64,000 nucleotides of DNA from positions 1,243,634 to 1,307,633 of the forward strand of contig CAXIPT010000008.1 in the NCBI GenBank assembly GCA_964030475.1. Reading direction: 5' to 3'. The position numbers were made by a program, and so were the translations under genes. This DNA comes from Tethya wilhelma. Its lineage: Eukaryota > Porifera > Demospongiae > Tethyida > Tethyidae. Shown here in pieces: positions 21,401-34,616 of this stretch. The notes under the pieces were generated by a model, which was given only the letters and a program-made list of their open reading frames with translations, made no database searches and had not been told where the DNA came from. Every line of letters starts with the position of its first letter. The stretch's first letter is position 1.

Positions 21401-24400
21401 AGAGAGCCAAGCTCAATGGTGACACACACAATGACTTGTGCCATAGATCCTTCTGTAGCTGAGTACATCATTTCTGCCAATGCCACTTGTAAGACTATAT
21501 GCGTGTGTAATGAGCAGACAGTGAGTGAGCTAAAACGTTTAAAGCAATGTGATACGAATATGGATACACAGGTAAAAGGGAAAATTTTTGCAGCAAAAAT
21601 TTTTCAGCAGCAACTATGAAAAATTTTGCCCATAAAAATTAAACAACCAGTTACAAATACATTGTGATAGCAATGCTAACTACAAAATAAAAAGTAATGC
21701 AATGTTTGTAAAAAAAAGTTTCAACACAAAAGTTTCCCAAATAATTTTGGTATTCACAATAGATATTCACCAATTTTTGGATATACATGTAGTCAGTAGC
21801 TAATCTTAAATGCCACAGTTAATGTTCACTAGGATGCATGAGAGCCTGGAGCCTGAGAACAAAGCTAGTTTGCTCCTGGTACAAAATAATCCAAGATTAA
21901 TAATTTAACTTACCATCAGGAATATGAATATCGATAATTATGGAGATTGGGTCACCCCCAATACGAACTCCATATCCTCCACCACCATCACCACTATCAC
22001 CACCATCACCACCACTATCACCACCATCACCAATTCTAATAGTAAAGTTCCTTTCTCTTTGAGGGATGGAATCATCAAAGATAGAGATGTCACCACACTG
22101 TAAAGCTCCAGTCGAATCACCAGGTGAGAATGTGAACAAAGAAGGTACAGGGCCCACAAAATCAACTCCCTCTAAAAAATCAAAGTTCATAGCATAACTA
22201 TCTCATTACAGATTGATCAATACATACCTACAGCAGTACCAGACTCCACTATCAAAGAAATGGTAATATCTTTTCCTAGTGTTCCATTGCTAATTTCAAC
22301 ACACACAGGAAATGTGACGTTCTCTGTTACATTGATGTTGACAGGCAGGAGGCCAACTTCCACAACTGAAAGTAAGTTATACACTGCAATAATTATTGTA
22401 TTCTGCACATAATAATATTATTGTAAATGTGGAAATATTGGTGGGAATTTAATTGGTCTGGTGGCCTCCAACAAAAATATTGGTGGTATATTAAATTTGG
22501 CGATTTCCGAGACGATCGCCAAATCGGCAAATTTAATGTACCGCCAATATTTCCACATTTACGGTATGTATATTATGGTCATGACAAGCAAAAGAACATA
22601 CAGTCCTTGGGATATTCTTCAAGAGTCACTGTGATAACACTATTTGTCACATTCACGACATCATCCTCATCATCTAGTGTTGTTATGATGACATTAAACG
22701 TCTCGTTCCCTTCAAGAATGTCGTCATCAATCACTGTGATTAAGACACATTGTTGGTTGTCTCCAGTTGCATTCTGACCAGAGGTGAAGGTCACATTTTG
22801 GTTGAAGGGAATATAGTCTTCATTGACAGCAGCTATATCATTGTGTCATAAACACAACTCCACACTATACTTCAAGCACAATACTGCATGTAATTTTACT
22901 GACCTGTCGAAGTAGGTGAAGCCGAATCAGTTTGAACATTCACAGCAATGTCTCTCTGAAGGTTTCCTCGAGCTAGTTCAATACAAACCATCACACTTGT
23001 CTCATCACCTTCTCCTTCAGTGCTTACAATGTTGGGAGTTGATGGCTGTATATCTACATCTGAATCAATGGAAAGCACCAGACAAAAGAACAAAAAGATT
23101 TGACAATAGCTATTGACTTCCAGCAGACATTTTACTCCTTGAAAGTTTCTACAGCTCTACAGAAATTACTTTTGTATTCATCTCCATCTGAGATGGTGAT
23201 AGTAGCTCTATCTCTGCCAGCCATGACGATGGCTGAGAAAAAATCCTGGGAGTTGGGAAGTAACTGCACTTCAAACACTTCCATTGACTCCACAAAGATG
23301 TCTTGGTTGATTGTGATGTTGGTGCACACACTGTCATCTCTGCCTTGTCCCTCAGTGAATGTCAGCGTCATAGTGATAGGAATGAAATCCAGAACAGGAG
23401 TAGCTGAACAGAAAACGAAATAAATGCAGCAGATAAACCAAAACAAAACAACTTTGTAAATTATTTCGCAAACAATGTCCTCAAAATCTTTTGTGAGATT
23501 AAATTGGTCAATATGCTACTAGGGATTAGTCCCCATGACTTAGCATATGACAATAGCATACCAGTGGTGGCTGAACCAGTGGCTGGTGTGACAAGAAGCA
23601 CAGTGACATCTCTGCCAGTTGTTCCTAGGATGATGGTGGCACAGACAGAAACCATTGCATTTGGAGCCTCAGTCACACTGAATGACATACTAGACAGGCC
23701 TACAATGATCACTGGAATGGAGAAAAGAGACTGCATATAATTCAACAGTTTGACGCAAATAGTTTACATGTGACATGCATGTGTGTAGAAATTGTCACGT
23801 ACAATCACTGAGATCAACAGCAATCCTAACATTGATTGAAAGAACACTAGCATCAACTTGAACACCACTTCCTCCATCCCCACCACCACCATCACTATCA
23901 GTGAGAGTAACGGTGAAATTTTTGTCATCATCAAGAACAGTATCATCTATGATGGTGATATTGGAACACTGCATGTCTCCCATAGCTTGACCAGAGGTGA
24001 ATGTGAGTATGGATGGTGTGGGTCCAATATAATCCTCACCCTCTGTTAATCACAGTTCCAGCAATGTGTACATGTACGTGGATAATAAGATTTATGACAG
24101 TAGACCTTTGATATCATAAAATACAGGCTGTTTTGGTCTGTACGTGGACCTTCATCAGGACTGGTGGGAATGAGTAAACACAAATGTGTATGGGGTTTAA
24201 TAGTGCCAATAGAGATTTCATTGACTATTATAATTCTCACACATCTAGTGACATATTTTTTGCTTTTTTAAGTAACTCACGAATTGCATCGCTGCTGTTG
24301 GAAACCAACAAGCCAACATAAACATCACGTTCCAAAGCTCCAGATGTGAGCTCAACACAAAGCAAGAATGTTTCATTCTCTCTCACAATAACATCAGGCT

Positions 24401-27400
24401 GAAGAAGACCAACAGTGACAACTGAAAAAAAAAGACGAATACTGTGAGGGACGAAATTGAGAGCTAGATTTCACCAAAAACATTTCCAAACTATACCATC
24501 AGATGTATCTTCATAAATTGTGACATTGGCAGATGTTAGGTTGAGAATTCGGGTCAAACCATCAGACAAGAGGTGGACAGTAAACATTTCTGTTGACTCA
24601 ACAACAGAATCATCCAGAATGTCAACAGACACACAGCGAGTGCTTCCAATCATCTCTCCAGACATAAATGTCAAAGGTGTAGCCAATGGAATATAATCGT
24701 TATTAGCTGTGAAATGAATGAGTCAATCACAAAACACGACATTGCATGTACCCCTATGGAATCTAGCTAGTGTACTGAAAAATCTTTACTAGCTAACCTG
24801 TAGCTGTGTTGCTTTCTGTTTGAACAATAGCAATTGAAGTCGAGGTGACTGTTCCAGCAACAATTCCTACACACACTTGGACTGTTGTAGCGAGTCCTTC
24901 AGTTGCACTGTTCTCAGCAGCTACCAAAGAAACTGCAACAGCTGCCATGTAAAAGAAAATCATAAATAAAACAAACAAACAAAATTGATTAGGAAATTAA
25001 TCATTTATCTTACCATTCGGGTCTGGGACATCAATAATAGAGAATATAGCTATATTAGCATCCTGGTCAACAATCACAGCTGGGTCAACAGTGATCAGCT
25101 CTACAACAAAGTTCTCTAGGACTTCAAAGAATATGTCATTGAAGAGGGAAATAGAGATGCACTGAGTGTCTCCATTGCTGCTACTAGGAGGGAAGGTTAG
25201 CGGATAAGAAGTAGTTCCATCAAAATCCACACCAACTGGAGAAAAGAGCATGAAAAAGTCACTGATGTAACCAACTTATCATCCTGATGATAGTAACTGT
25301 TCTGTGTATGTGCTGTCTTTCTTACTGTTAGCACTTCCATTCAAGATCATCAAGAGGAAAGATATCGCTCGACTGAGACCACCACTATTGTCCACCAGCT
25401 CACTACACACAATGAGGTCATCTCCTTCAAAACCACCTCCAGTAATGTTCGCCAGCTGAACAGTTGCTCCTAAAATCAAACAATAGAAGTGAGCATAAGA
25501 GACACAGTGAGGAAAAGACCATATGTTGCCTACTGTCGTTAGGGTCCTGTACTATAGTAAGTGTTGCAGTTTCATCTCCAGCTGTGAACCTCACAGCTCC
25601 ATTGGCAGAGAGAGGAGAAGACAAGGCAATGTTGAGTGTCTTGTCTTCCTCAATCAAAGTATCATCCACAGCAGACAGAGAGGCACATTGCTGGTCACCC
25701 ACAGTCTGACCAACATTGAATGTCAGGACTTGTGGAGATGGTCCAACATAGTTGACTCCACCTAGGAAGAGGAAACAAACAAATAAAGTGACCATAAAAG
25801 AAGCTTACAAGGTTTTAATATAAATGACATCACCTTGAGCAGTGATGTCTTGGACCACAAGGTTAACAGTGACTTCTACTCCCACTATCCCACTTTTGAT
25901 GACAACACATATCATCTCATCTCTCAGCAATTCTTGTTCACTAATTGTGTAAGCATCTTCAAGTATGCCAAACTCCACAACTGCATAAAAAGTTAGAAGA
26001 AACTGTGAAAATTTACTCTAGAATGTGTAGAAGTATACTCACAATCGGCTGGATCAGGTCAAATGATGACAACTCCTTGTGTCATGCTGCTTCCAATGGC
26101 TTCACTGGAGCTCAGTGTAACTGAAAACGATTCATCACCTTCCAGAATGCTATCATCATTTATTAGAATATTATGACATAGTTGATCTCCAGAGGCTTGA
26201 CCAGAATTAAAAGTCAGCATTACAAACTGAAATGCTGTGTAGTCTTCAAAATCTGCAGTAAGATTGTATGATAGCTGTATCATACAGGCCTCAAATTCAA
26301 GGGAATATATTAATCCAAGAAGGAAAAAAAAAAGATGCAAATCTAATTGGCAAGTAAATACATTAAATTTTAGAGTCACCTAATCATCCATATAGCTTAA
26401 CCTACTTTTGGCAGTCACATCTTGTGAGCTTAGCTGTACAATAATGCTTCTCTCCAAAGCAGCTGCTTTGAATTCTGCACACACATCAACACTTCCATCT
26501 GTCTCAAAGACATCATACGTGGAGGAGGTCAAACCAACACTATCAGGTACTATTATTTTATGTCAGTTACGTAAAAAAAATATATAATTAACATGTTTCT
26601 AGATATCAAAGCTCTCAGATAAGAAAGGAATTAACATAACATCATTCAGGGAAAAATAAACAGAGCAATATACCATCATTGTCATTCTCTCTAATGACAA
26701 CACTAGAAGTTGAAGCAGCCAAGATAGTGACAGCGGGCTCATCAGGTGTAAGGGTGAGACTCATTGACTCCTCATTCACCTCAACCACATTATCATCCAC
26801 GATGTCCAACTGAGTACAAGCTACTGAGCCATCAGCAGCTCGCTGTCCCACAGTGAAGGTGACTTGAGCATTAAGTGGTGAGTAATCACCAGGTGCTGCA
26901 GAGTGTACACAGTATACTAGCAAGCAAAATAATTTGTGCACTAAAAACAGCAATAAAATAATTTATACCTATTGCCGAACCATCTTCAGAAGTAACAGTC
27001 AAAGTAACGTCTCTCTGAAGACTACCTACAAACATCTGTGCACAAATTTGCTGTGGGCCTCCTGTTTCCATGGAATTGTACATGGTTTGTTGGAAGCCAG
27101 CTGTGATTCCTATATATGAAACATAATGAAACAAAGCAGCCATAATTCTGAATATGTAGAGAAGTAGCAAATTAAGTTCATAGCAACCGCAATAATACAC
27201 AGCCTGAATGTTGTATTGCTAGCTGTAGAGTAATATCTTACCATCCTGCGGATCTTCAGCAATATTGATACTGAAAGATTCCTGCCCTGATGGAACAATC
27301 ACACGAGAGCTAGATGAACTAATGGACAATTGGAAAGACTCAGAATATTCCAGGACATTGACGTCATCAAGAATAGTAATAGAAATACACTGCACACTAC

Positions 27401-30400
27401 CGACAGTCTGTCCAGGTACGAATATAATTTCAAAATTGGAGACACCAGTGTAGTCAACAGTATCTGTGTGAATGATCAACCACAACAAGAATGAAATCAA
27501 TATGATCAATGTCAAAATTATCAGCATCAAAGAGACACAATATGACATAGATTGTACGGTGGTACCTGTTGCGGAAATATCAGAGGTTGTGGCAAACACA
27601 GACACATCTCTGTCTAAAATTCCACCCAATATTTGTGGACAGACACTAACAGTGTTGTCTACACCTTCTGTACCGTCTCCTGTGGCAGCTGGAAGGAAAC
27701 CAATCTGAACATCTAGAAAAAATAAAGACATAGAAAATAATGTGTATACGCTTTGTTAACATGTATACTAGTCTTAGGTTTGCTTCGTGCAAAATCATGG
27801 TGTTATCACAGCTTTACGTACGATCAATACTGTCCTCCATGAGAGTGATATTTGCTCTGTTGGTTGTTATGACAACTTTAGAGCTCGGGGTTGACAGTTG
27901 TAAGAAAAAATGCTCATCGTTTTCAAGAATACTGTCATCAAGAACATTGTTGAGCTGAACACATTGTGTTGGATTGGTGCTTGCACTTTGTCCAGAGACA
28001 AACATCACACGTGTGGAATTGATGGAAGAGTAGTCACTACTTACTGCATGTTTAGGAAAAATTTAGAGAAGATACATGACAATGCAATATCAACTCAAAT
28101 AGTATACCAGTGGCAGTTCCTGATCCATCGTCAGTGCTCAGAAAAGTAGCAACTTCTCTCTCCAGACTAAATTGAAAGATCTGCATGCAGACATTGGCCG
28201 TACCACCTTCAATGATAGTATAGTCGAGAAATTCAAACCCAATATACACAGCTATAAAAAAGGATTTGGAGTAAAATAATTTGAGTTGTGTATTATACAA
28301 TTGCCATAGTTTCCATCTTACAATCATTATCCTCCACTATTGTGATCACCGTGACATTACGCCCAGACTCAATTTCCAACTTGCTTTCATTTTCAGTCAG
28401 AGCCACTATAAAGTTCTCATCATACTCTGCGATGGTGTCCTCTGCAATAGAAACAGTTTGACACAATCGCCTGCCAATTCTACTTCCAGACGAAAACACA
28501 GATTGCCGATTGAAATGGACATAGTCTGCAGGAGCAGTACCTGCATTGGAGGGAAAGTATTAGGTCACATCATAACAAAATTGACCTCTGATACCAGGCA
28601 ATCAATTGTCATCCAGTAGGATTCTAGACTGCATGCTACCTGTGGCGGTGTCTGGAAGTGTTGTGACTGAGAATGAGAGGGGTATTTCAAGAATTACTGA
28701 GTTTCTGATCACCGCACACACTGAAAAACTGGTAGAGTCTTCAGTCACAGATTTAGTTGCTCTTTCCATCCCAATAACAGCAACTGTATAATTATGCACA
28801 AATACACAGAGAGAGTTAAAAACAACAAATCAACTGACATGTGCATTTGTATGGTAGAGCATGTATGCATAATAGGAATGGTTCAAATGTTCATGATGTT
28901 TGGCCTGTGAATGTCGGACTACATGCAAACTGACTTACTTGAACACTCGATCAGAGTATCCAGAGAACCAGGAATTCGACGTGTTTAGCTAACTTTGAGA
29001 TCTAGAGAACAATGTAAGTCCTTTACAAGGAAACTATGTTTCTTGATACTCATTTTCATCACTAAGATTGCATGACATCAGATAAGCACTGAAGCTTTGA
29101 AACTTAGTAGACGTTGTCTGTGGCATTATATGTGCATGCACATTATTAGGCTGCACTTAGACCTTGGAACTTCCAGGGGCTTTTGAGACTGACTGAGTCT
29201 CCTATGGCCTCTATTGAATTATCTACTAACTTAAGTAATGTCATGCTGCTAGCTACTACCAAGCATTTTGTTGGGACTATTAACAGTTGCAGTCTCATGC
29301 AGATTCTCAGCAAAATGTTTCTAACAGGATAAAAGTAAAATGAGTACTGAAAATGAAGGAGTTCAGTATGTGCAAAATTGAGACATTTCTGGTTTCAGTA
29401 CTTTTGGCAGTACTGCCCATGGCCAGCTACACTACTTAGCAAACCCATGCAGCCATTTGTAGTATATTAATACTTACTTACATCACTCTTTGCTTACCAT
29501 CATCATCACGAATGGTGATTCGGGTATTTCCTTGAGTGATGGATGTTTTATCACCATTTGTCAGCATAAATGTGAAGAACTGATCCACCTGACTCTCTAC
29601 ACTGTTGTCGTTGATGATTGTAATTGAGACACACCTCACAGTCCCCACTGTATCTCCTGGGGGAAATGTAAGGACTCCAGATTCAATATGTGAGAAATCA
29701 CGATTCGCTGTATGTAATAATGTGAAGAAAATTCAAAGGAACATAATAATATATAAAAAAATATACACAAAAAGTTTCGTACATATTCTACCTGCTGCTG
29801 TTCCACTTCTTGTCTTGTAGACGGCATTGACAGTGCCTTCAACTGAATTTTGCGTGAGATTTGCACATATTTGCAAGGAACTGACATTCTCTGGGACATT
29901 CACACTTGTCTCGAGTAATTCGACATTGATCACTGCAAAGATTTCAATTTAATATGTATGCATGCATACACTGTAAACTTCCTAATTATGTACTAGAAGT
30001 TGTAATTAAACATCGAATGAAGTTATCACTTTGAAAAGTCCAATCAATCAAAAACATACAGATTGCATAATATTATAATATTGTTTCTTAGTTTAATGTT
30101 ATGAAAAATGCATTTGAATTCATACATGACATGAATCATTGAATCAGATATGGAGTGTATCACACAATCATACCATCAGTGTCAATAATGGTAACAGTTG
30201 CTCCAGGGCAGATATAATAGAGGTCCACATCTGCATCACTTGTAGACAGAGCCACGTGAAACTTTTCATCATTTTCTGCTATCTCATCATCAGTGATGTT
30301 GATGGTCACACATTGACGATCACCCACTAGGCTACCAGTTGGAAACGTGATGTCAGTTGGGGCTAGAAAATAGTCTGCTGAACCTGAAAAGATTCAAACT

Positions 30401-31050
30401 GGCAAAATAAATTTAAATATTATCTACGATACAAAACACAATACAATGCAAAGTAAGCAACTGGTATTATTATGTACGTGATAAAGCCAACAAATGCTAA
30501 CAAATGTGTGGCACAATTAATGTCAAGCCAGATGAATGTAGCTAGCTTACTTGCAGGATTGGTAAAAGCAGTTGAGTTGTCAGTTGATATTGTAACACTG
30601 TAGTCTCTCAGTGTCTCCACTGTACCATTGATGTTTGCAATCTCAGCACACACTTGGAGAGACTCAGTTTGTTCGTTGACAGAGTAACTGCATCTACACC
30701 TTGCATGAAACCAAACGCTTACATCTGCGTGACCAGTGTTTGCGTACATGCATGTGCAAGTAATTAATAATCCATTCAAACCTAGTGTGTTTATAAAATC
30801 TCACTTATTCAGCCACTCATGAAACAATAATAATTATCAATATCCAAGCAACAGTAACCCACACCAATGTTCCACAACTGATGATCAATTATGCATGCTG
30901 CAGATGGCAATCCATTGTAGTGCATAATTATACGATTCACATGAATAATTTAATTTTTCTTGCATCATTACCATATCCCTCCACAGAGGCTAAGAAGAGA
31001 CAAGTAATCATCAGTAGTAAGAGCTGGGTTGAGAGATAGAGTGAACCCAT
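18405..31050 (-). CDS. Calx-beta receptor gene B: signal peptide, about 19 repeats, TM, PDZ-type tail
   Basis: Signal exon 31050-30972 (MGSLYLSTQLLLLMITCLFL). Repeat exon pairs run downward from 30724-30551/30383-30174; then 29932-29792/29707-29498, 28783-28640/28540-28322, 28251-28108/28043-27822, 27712-27566/27463-27242, 27109-26969/26895-26674, 26549-26406/26252-26043, 25980-25834/25761-25534, 25469-25326/25235-25014, 24941-24798/24706-24497, 24421-24281/24042-23803, 23711-23562/23403-23170, 23059-22904/22832-22602, 22365-22228/22171-21914, 21485-21348/21257-21024, 20773-20543/20446-20210, 20091-19954 with 19852-19740 and 19662-19539, 19443-19303/19230-19009, and half-repeat 18925-18782. 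After the N at 18727 come a membrane exon (to 18629) and a tail exon 18529-18405 ending AVTRI. All repeat junctions are phase 1. A TGA at 26059-26061 interrupts the end of repeat 7, where gene A has an Arg codon. It is predicted to be a large Ca2+-binding type I surface protein. The joining of repeats to tail across the N is uncertain. Confidence 0.8.
18629..18726 (-). other. Gene B transmembrane exon (5' end lost at the N)
   Basis: Reading down from 18726 gives VIALLLNIIFIISAALIICLA, then a basic stop-transfer RRRK, with a donor at 18628. It differs from the gene C membrane exon. It joins in phase 1 to the tail exon at 18529. Confidence 0.7.
18728..20536. repeat. Inverted repeat arm 2 (1809 bp)
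   Basis: Reverse-complement partner of 14818-16626. It begins right after the N at 18727. The spacer between the arms is about 2.1 kb. Confidence 0.9.
21486..21913. other. Gene B intron of 428 bp, no gene seen
   Basis: AT-rich intron with a run of aaaattttt motifs near 21580-21620 that may be a remnant of a small inverted-repeat element. Not coding. Confidence 0.4.
22423..22562. mobile_element. MITE, about 140 bp, in a gene B intron
   Basis: The left end gtaaatgtggaaatattgg is matched by the right end, ccaatatttccacatttac. Further inward, ttaaatttggcgat and atcgccaaat continue the inverted pairing, so the whole element could fold into a hairpin. It lies between exons 22832-22602 and 22365-22228. 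Class unknown. Confidence 0.75.
26059..26061 (-). other. In-frame TGA in gene B
   Basis: The coding strand reads GTC ATC ATT TGA CCT GAT, where gene A at the equivalent site reads GTC ATC ATT CGT CCT GAT. The stop falls a few codons before the end of the second exon of repeat 7. Confidence 0.85.
28784..29497. other. Longest gene B intron (714 bp), holds a repeat fragment
   Basis: No coding content seen. About 29340-29440 resembles 44106-44195 (shared blocks ctgaaaatgaag, aaattgagac, cagtactgcccat or cagcactgcccat), so it carries a copy of a dispersed non-coding repeat. Confidence 0.5.
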
Positions 31051-31771
31051 GGTGATCCCAGCCTCCTTTTGCTAATTGTGCGACTGAGTCCACCAAAATT
31101 AGAAGCTTGTTACAACACTAATGCTGTATGAAAATAAAGGTTTATTTTATATAATTGTCACTCTCCATCATGCATACACGCATATGCATTGTCTTAGCTA
31201 TTTACCGGTAACTATAGTATAATATGCATGATACCATTTGGATACATGGAGAAAGTAAAATACACACGAGGCAAGATTTAAAAATTATGCAGAACCATTA
31301 TGCTGCAATTCAGTGAGTATGACTGACTTGAATACAATCATATGCTAAGTATATATCACATTAATGTGAAGCTACTACAAGACGTACTATAATGGTTTAT
31401 AGTGCATGCTTGCACAGAATCCACCCTACCATATAGAATAAATTTTTGCTCACCTTAGACTTGTGCAGCAGAGTTCTATCCAGCTAGAGAGGGATTTCAG
31501 AAAGTAAACTCAACATACACAGATATCCGTTGTCCAGTTCTTGCATTAAACGTTGAGCAGAAAATGAATGTCAAGCGTTATTATCTATCGATTAGCCGAC
31601 GTACGGGATGTACTGCGCATGCGCAATAAATCTTTACGACACAAGGAGCGATGAACTTTTCAGAACAACATTTTGCTTCCTTCCTTCCTTACCAGACCCA
31701 AAACGAGAGGAAGTATCATGGTATCAATATTGATCAATGCAAACTGAATTAAAAAATAACAACTAAAAGTC
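31051..31771. other. Intergenic region, ASCC3 3' side to gene B 5' side
   Basis: No gene seen. Both neighbours are on the minus strand, so this holds the ASCC3 3' UTR and the gene B promoter. A cgcatgcgcaataaat stretch lies at about 31614-31630. Confidence 0.5.
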
Positions 31772-34547
31772 TCAATCATTGAAATTAAAGCACAAATCAA
31801 ACTGTTGGTCTAAACCCAAATAGCAGTCACTCATCAAATACAATGTGCAAATCTTCCTGCAACTCTCTTCAGGAGTACACAGTGCCAAAGACACCTTGGT
31901 CTTCTCCTTGAAGTAGCCAACTCTCTTAAGAGCCAGCAGTTCTCCAGTATCCACTTCACCTAGCAACAACCACCATCCCTCATCCTTCACTTTAGGGAAC
32001 CGTGGAGCATGGGCTCTGGAGTCAGACTGCAGGAGAATCAAACAATACCAAGAACATATTAATTTTGTGAAATAGGATTGCTCTAAGCAAATAGTATAAC
32101 AGCATACCTTTCCTCTCAAACATCTTTTTGTTAGCTCCACTTGTACCACACACTCCTCCTGGAGAGGAACATCAAACCACTTCCTTTCCCTGGCACTGAA
32201 TGATGGGGTCAGGGAAGTGAGGTGGCAGCGTTTGTTGCCTTCAGACGATGAGGAGTGCACTTTTAGAGAACAATTCACCGAAACAATTGGCAACTTTGAC
32301 AAAATATTTTGAACCTGCAGCATGCAAATAGAGAAAGTCATGCCCAGTGATAAACTGTAAGCAAATGCTATAGTACAGTACAAAACTGATAATCTACATG
32401 AACTCTGCCAGGAAGGAAAGAGCTTTCAGAGCATCAAATATTGTATGGGTGTGGTGGTCAAAACTTCAATTTGTACCTGTGATAGTTGTTGAGAGGACAA
32501 GAGGCCTCCTAGAGAGTGGTTGAGAAACCTGCCATCTCTCTCACAGAGAAGCATCAGTTCAGCCAAAGAGGCCACTTCAAGAAGACCACACTCTCTCGTG
32601 AGATGAGACTTTGACAGCGAGTCATTCAACTTGTGAATGTGGGAGGAGTCAATGTGAGGCAGTGTGAGGAGTGAGGAGTCAGACAACCACCTGCCTTGCA
32701 CACACATCTGCACCAGGTGCATGGTCTTCAGTGTTGCAGCTAGCCATCCCTCATTGGCTGCAATGTCTATCAGTGCCTAAGGTACGTAGACAACACCAGA
32801 AACATCACAATGCATGGACATCGCATGCACAAATTATATGGAATATGTGGGTGATTCAGACACACTGAGATCCAATGAAAATGTTATAGTAGTACTGTAG
32901 TAGAAGAGCATACCTGCAGTATTCTGAGGGCTTGATCAAGGACCGACTTGGTGTCAGTGACATAGTCTGCAATGGGAAGAGGAGCTCTTGAGAAGTGAGC
33001 TTGAAGGAGAAGGTGTGTCTTTGTGTGAGGACTGTCGTAGCTGCCGGGGGGAGACACGGGCAGAGGGAGGTCAGAGGACAGAGAGGAGTTCATTTTGTCT
33101 TCGTTGTGTCGGACAGGAAGCTCATTGTACTCCGATGAGTCCTGTGTATGTGTGTGTGTGTGTGTGTGTGAGTCCTTGTGTATGTGTGTTACAATATATG
33201 CATGTACAAGCTATTACTAGGTATACAGTTCTAAAGGGTAAGTACAGTCTTACACAGAGTAACTGCAGGAGTTCTTCAAAGGTAGAGTGAGGATGGAGCC
33301 TCTCTCTGAACAGTCTCACTGTGAGATGATGGAGATAGTAGTAGGAGGCAATGCAACCAAGAGTCTGAGGGTGCAGGGTTCGCTCATCCTGAGAATACCA
33401 ATACGATCATAAAGTAACATGTAACAAAAAAATGACAATATATATTTAACAACACCTTCACACAAATGTGCACAACATGTATACCTATACCCATACCCAT
33501 ACCCATACCTACACCAATACCCACACCCACATTCATACCCATACCCACATCCATACCCATACCCATACTCATACCCATACTCATACCCATACCCATACAT
33601 ATACCCACCTCTTCAAACTCAATACAGTACGACCTCTCCAGTTCATTGAGAGCCTTAGCCACAACGTTGGAGAGATAGACATTAATGTCCTTCTTCTCTG
33701 TCCCATCCAGCTGGTAGTAGCTGGGGTTCATGATGAGACGTCTGAAGAAGTAAGTCCATGTGATGTAATCCATGGCATCCTGTTTGGAGGTGATGGTACC
33801 AGCCACTATCTCAGCATTCATGTGGTCGGATAGCACTTGAAGGAGGCTGAGGGGATGGAGATTAGTTTTAGTTTCAAAATGTCAAGAGAAAATCCTATGT
33901 TGTTATAAACACATACTCGCACTCTCTCACTCACGCACACACACACACACTAACTTGGATTCCACAGGAAACGGTTCATAGAGAAACTTTTTATAGAAAT
34001 GTTTCTTGATGTCGTGCACCAAGATGACGGCCACTCCTCGGTCATCATACTGAGGTCGACCAGCTCGCCCCATCATCTGAAGGACGTCAGTGATGGGGTA
34101 GTCAACATAGCGCTGTGTCTTCCCATCAAAGTACTCTGTCCCTTTGATCACTACAAGATGGGCGGGGAAGTTCACGCCCCATGCCAACGTACTGGTAGCA
34201 ATGAGAACCTGAAAATGTCAATAGTGCCATGATGAAGCGTTAGAAACCCTTTGTAACATGCCTGACAGTCTGGTCCTTATGGAAGCCTCATAAGACGAGG
34301 CTACTATAAATATTTTACATTTTTACCTGTATTTTCTGATTAACAAAGAGTTCTTCGACTAGCTTTCTGTCTCTCTCATGAAGGCCAGCATGATGGAGGC
34401 CAATACCAAATGCTAGAGTGAATTTCAAGTTGGAATCTTGAATGCCTTGAAGAAGAACATCCATCTGCAAGATGAAAGTACATGCATATGCTATTCGTAA
34501 CTCAAATAACTCCCACCTCTGTAACACACACACACACACACACGCAT

Positions 34548-34616
<69 letters not shown>

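Noticed and set aside
24046..24240. Gene in the gene B intron at 24043-24280
   Set aside because: A short ORF without any domain or splice support; treated as intron.
3651..31050. Genes A and B as a Na+/Ca2+ exchanger or ADGRV1 orthologue
   Set aside because: There are no exchanger helices, no GPS/7TM segment and no EAR repeats; only one membrane helix follows the Calx-beta repeats.
33466..33833. Possible CRISPR-like array in the CCCATA repeats
   Set aside because: Contiguous hexamers without spacers, in an animal intron.
33316..33836. Long minus-strand ORF with GYGYEYG/MGMSMG repeats
   Set aside because: The repetitive part is the intronic (CCCATA)n array; the start of that ORF is ASCC3 exon 33846-33609.
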